In this document: piece after piece, positions 62,537-64,000 of the stretch
How the letters are laid out: each line of letters begins with the position of its first letter
How positions within the stretch are numbered: position 1 is the first letter of the stretch
NCBI GenBank assembly: GCA_016712625.1
Contig: JADJQQ010000001.1
Span: 1,116,001-1,180,000 of the forward strand
Reading direction: 5' to 3'
Length of the DNA stretch: 64,000 nt
From: Candidatus Competibacteraceae bacterium
Lineage (GTDB): Bacteria; Pseudomonadota; Gammaproteobacteria; Competibacterales; Competibacteraceae
Position numbers and translations under genes: made by a program
The notes under the pieces: generated by a model
Databases searched by the model: none
The model's input: the letters and a program-made list of their open reading frames with translations, nothing else
What the model was told of the DNA's origin: nothing

Positions 62537-64000
62537 TTATTCGGTTCGTCCGCGCCGGGCGACATCAGCTTGCAACAAGGCGATGAAAGCCGGCAGATTC
62601 ATGGCGCCCAGATCTTTGCCGGTACGGGTGCGCGCGGCGATGGTTTCGGTTTCCATCTCCCGATCACCGACGACTAGCAGATACGGAACGCGCTGTAGCG
62701 TATGCTCGCGGATTTTAAAACCGATTTTTTCGTTTCTCAAGTCAGAGATGACCCGGAAACCTTGTTGCATAAGGGATTTTTCCACTTTGACGGCATAATC
62801 AGCCTGATGGTCGGTAATGTTGAGCACCACCGCCTGCACCGGGGCCAACCACGCCGGCAGCGCACCCGCGTATTGTTCGATCAAAATGCCGATAAACCGC
62901 TCCAGTGAACCGAGAATGGCCCGGTGCAGCATGACCGGCACCCGCTTGCCGCCATCCTCGGCGATGTGGTGGGCATCCAATCGGCCCGGCATCGAAAAAT
63001 CCACCTGAATGGTGCCGCACTGCCACAGCCGATCCAGGCAATCGCGTAACACAAATTCAATCTTGGGGCCGTAAAAAGCACCCTCGCCCGGTTTCAATTG
63101 CCATGGCAAGCCGCTACGGTTAAGCGCCAGTTCCAATGCCTTTTCGGCTCTGTCCCACCCCTCATCGCTACCCACTCGCTGTTACGGCCGGGTGGAGAGC
63201 GCGAGCTGAACTTCGTTGAAGCCGAAATCCGCGTAGACGCGGAACAATAAATCCATGAAGGCCGACACTTCAGCCTGAATCTGATCTTCGGTGCAGAAGA
63301 TGTGGGCGTCGTCTTGTACGAAGTTGCGCACCCGCATCAGGCCATGCAAAGTGCCGGAGGGCTCGTTGCGGTGGCAGGAGCCGAACTCGGCCAACCGCAG
63401 CGGCAGATCGCGATAACTGCGCAAGCCCTGATTATAAATTTGAATGTGGCAGGGACAGTTCATCGGCTTAACCGCATAGTCGCGGTTTTCCGACGCGGTG
63501 GTGAACATGTCCTTGCGGAATTTTTCCCAGTGGCCCGATTTTTCCCACAGGCTACGATCAACGATCTGCGGGGTATGGACTTCCTGATAGCCATGCTCGC
63601 GCAACAACTGGCGAATATAGTGCTGAATTTCGATGTAAATCCGCCAGCCCCGGTCGTGCCAGAACACCATGCCGGGCGCTTCTTCCTGGACGTGGAACAG
63701 ATCAAGCGCCTTGCCGACCTTGCGATGGTCGCGCTTCTCCGCTTCTTCCAGTCGATGCAGATAGGTTTTCAGCGCCTTTTGATCAAGCCAAGCGGTGCCG
63801 TAGATGCGCTGGAGCATCTCGTTGCGCGAATCCCCGCGCCAGTACGCGCCAGCCACCTTCATCAGCCTGAAGGCTTTCAGCTTGCCGGTGGACGGCACAT
63901 GCGGACCGCGGCAGAGGTCAATAAAATCAGCCTGCCGGTACAGCGAAATCGGCTCGTTGCTGGGAATATCAGCGATGATTTGCGCCTTATAGTTCTCGGC
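62537..64000 (-). CDS. thrS: threonyl-tRNA synthetase, 5' end outside window, in-frame TAA
   Basis: Class II synthetase charging tRNA-Thr. The part visible covers the end of the editing domain (DFIDLCRGPHVPSTGKLKAF) and the catalytic core (MNCPCHIQIYNQGLRSYRDL, RVRNFVQDDAHIFC). The C-terminal anticodon-binding domain (WLAPVQAVVLNITDHQADYA, DLRNEKIGFKIREHTLQRVP) follows. A TAA at 63184-63182 interrupts the frame between LALSTRP and QRVGSDEGWDRAEKAL, without a frameshift. The family has Glu at this spot, so one base (GAA to TAA) accounts for it. Only 18 bases separate thrS from the infC start. Confidence 0.93.

Noticed and set aside
63182..63184. Stop-codon reassignment or selenocysteine/pyrrolysine in thrS
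   Set aside because: The codon is TAA, which is used as a normal stop elsewhere in the window.

Overview
The window is a 64 kb piece of a gammaproteobacterial chromosome. This rests on gene content and order: mreBCD-mrdAB with mltB and rlpA, gatCAB, the yciO/trpS/scpAB/rluB block, yciB-yciI-bolA-ppiC, ligA-zipA-smc, pilIJ-chpA next to gshB and tonB, and thrS-infC-rpmI-rplT-pheS-pheT-ihfA. GC content is moderately high, coding is dense, and I see no prophage, transposase, integrase or CRISPR array. I cannot name the species from the sequence alone; a lineage outside the well-studied enterics and pseudomonads is likely.

Layout. 1-8.9 kb (minus): a cell-shape and wall operon, read mreB-mreC-mreD-mrdA-rodA-mltB-rlpA-dacA. 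9.0-17.3 kb (plus): the tRNA amidotransferase gatCAB, the redox chaperone hslO, a membrane protein, murein recycling ligase mpl, flavin prenyltransferase ubiX, a Lon-N-domain protein and a broken hydrolase. 17.3-24.4 kb: an accessory stretch with a secreted protein plus Gly-zipper lipoprotein pair, a minus-strand pair that looks like a ribosomal peptide (RiPP) locus, a PlpD-like patatin/beta-barrel protein, rluE, a cupin, cytochrome c' and a cytochrome b561. 24.5-31.2 kb: leuA, an LtaS/MdoB-like sulfatase-fold enzyme, a universal stress protein, a DUF4124 protein, a small ORF and a squalene-synthase-like protein. 31.2-39.2 kb: a YciK-type reductase, then minus-strand yciO-like, M50 protease, trpS, scpA, scpB, rluB, and plus-strand yciB, yciI, bolA, ppiC. 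39.2-46.0 kb (minus): ligA, zipA, smc. 46.0-54.5 kb (minus): a Pil-Chp type chemosensory cluster. 54.7-57.3 kb (plus): gshB, tonB-like, HIT. 57.3-64 kb (minus): tRNA-Pro(GGG), ihfA, pheT, pheS, rplT, rpmI, infC, thrS.

The most interesting candidate system is 18313-19534. A 124-residue protein carries an acidic N-terminus, a twin-arginine-like signal and nine W-x-N tripeptides. It is followed after 16 bases by a 276-residue protein with a SPASM-like cysteine cluster but no radical-SAM CX3CX2C motif. W-x-N is the kind of tripeptide used by cyclophane-forming radical SAM/SPASM enzymes, yet no radical SAM enzyme is encoded in the window.

Six normally intact genes are interrupted: dacA (5' end), mltB, an alpha/beta hydrolase, yciB, smc and thrS. 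Five are indel frameshifts, several at short homopolymers, and thrS has an in-frame TAA. Because smc and thrS are generally needed for normal growth, sequencing or assembly error is the simplest explanation, but each is listed separately so it can be checked.
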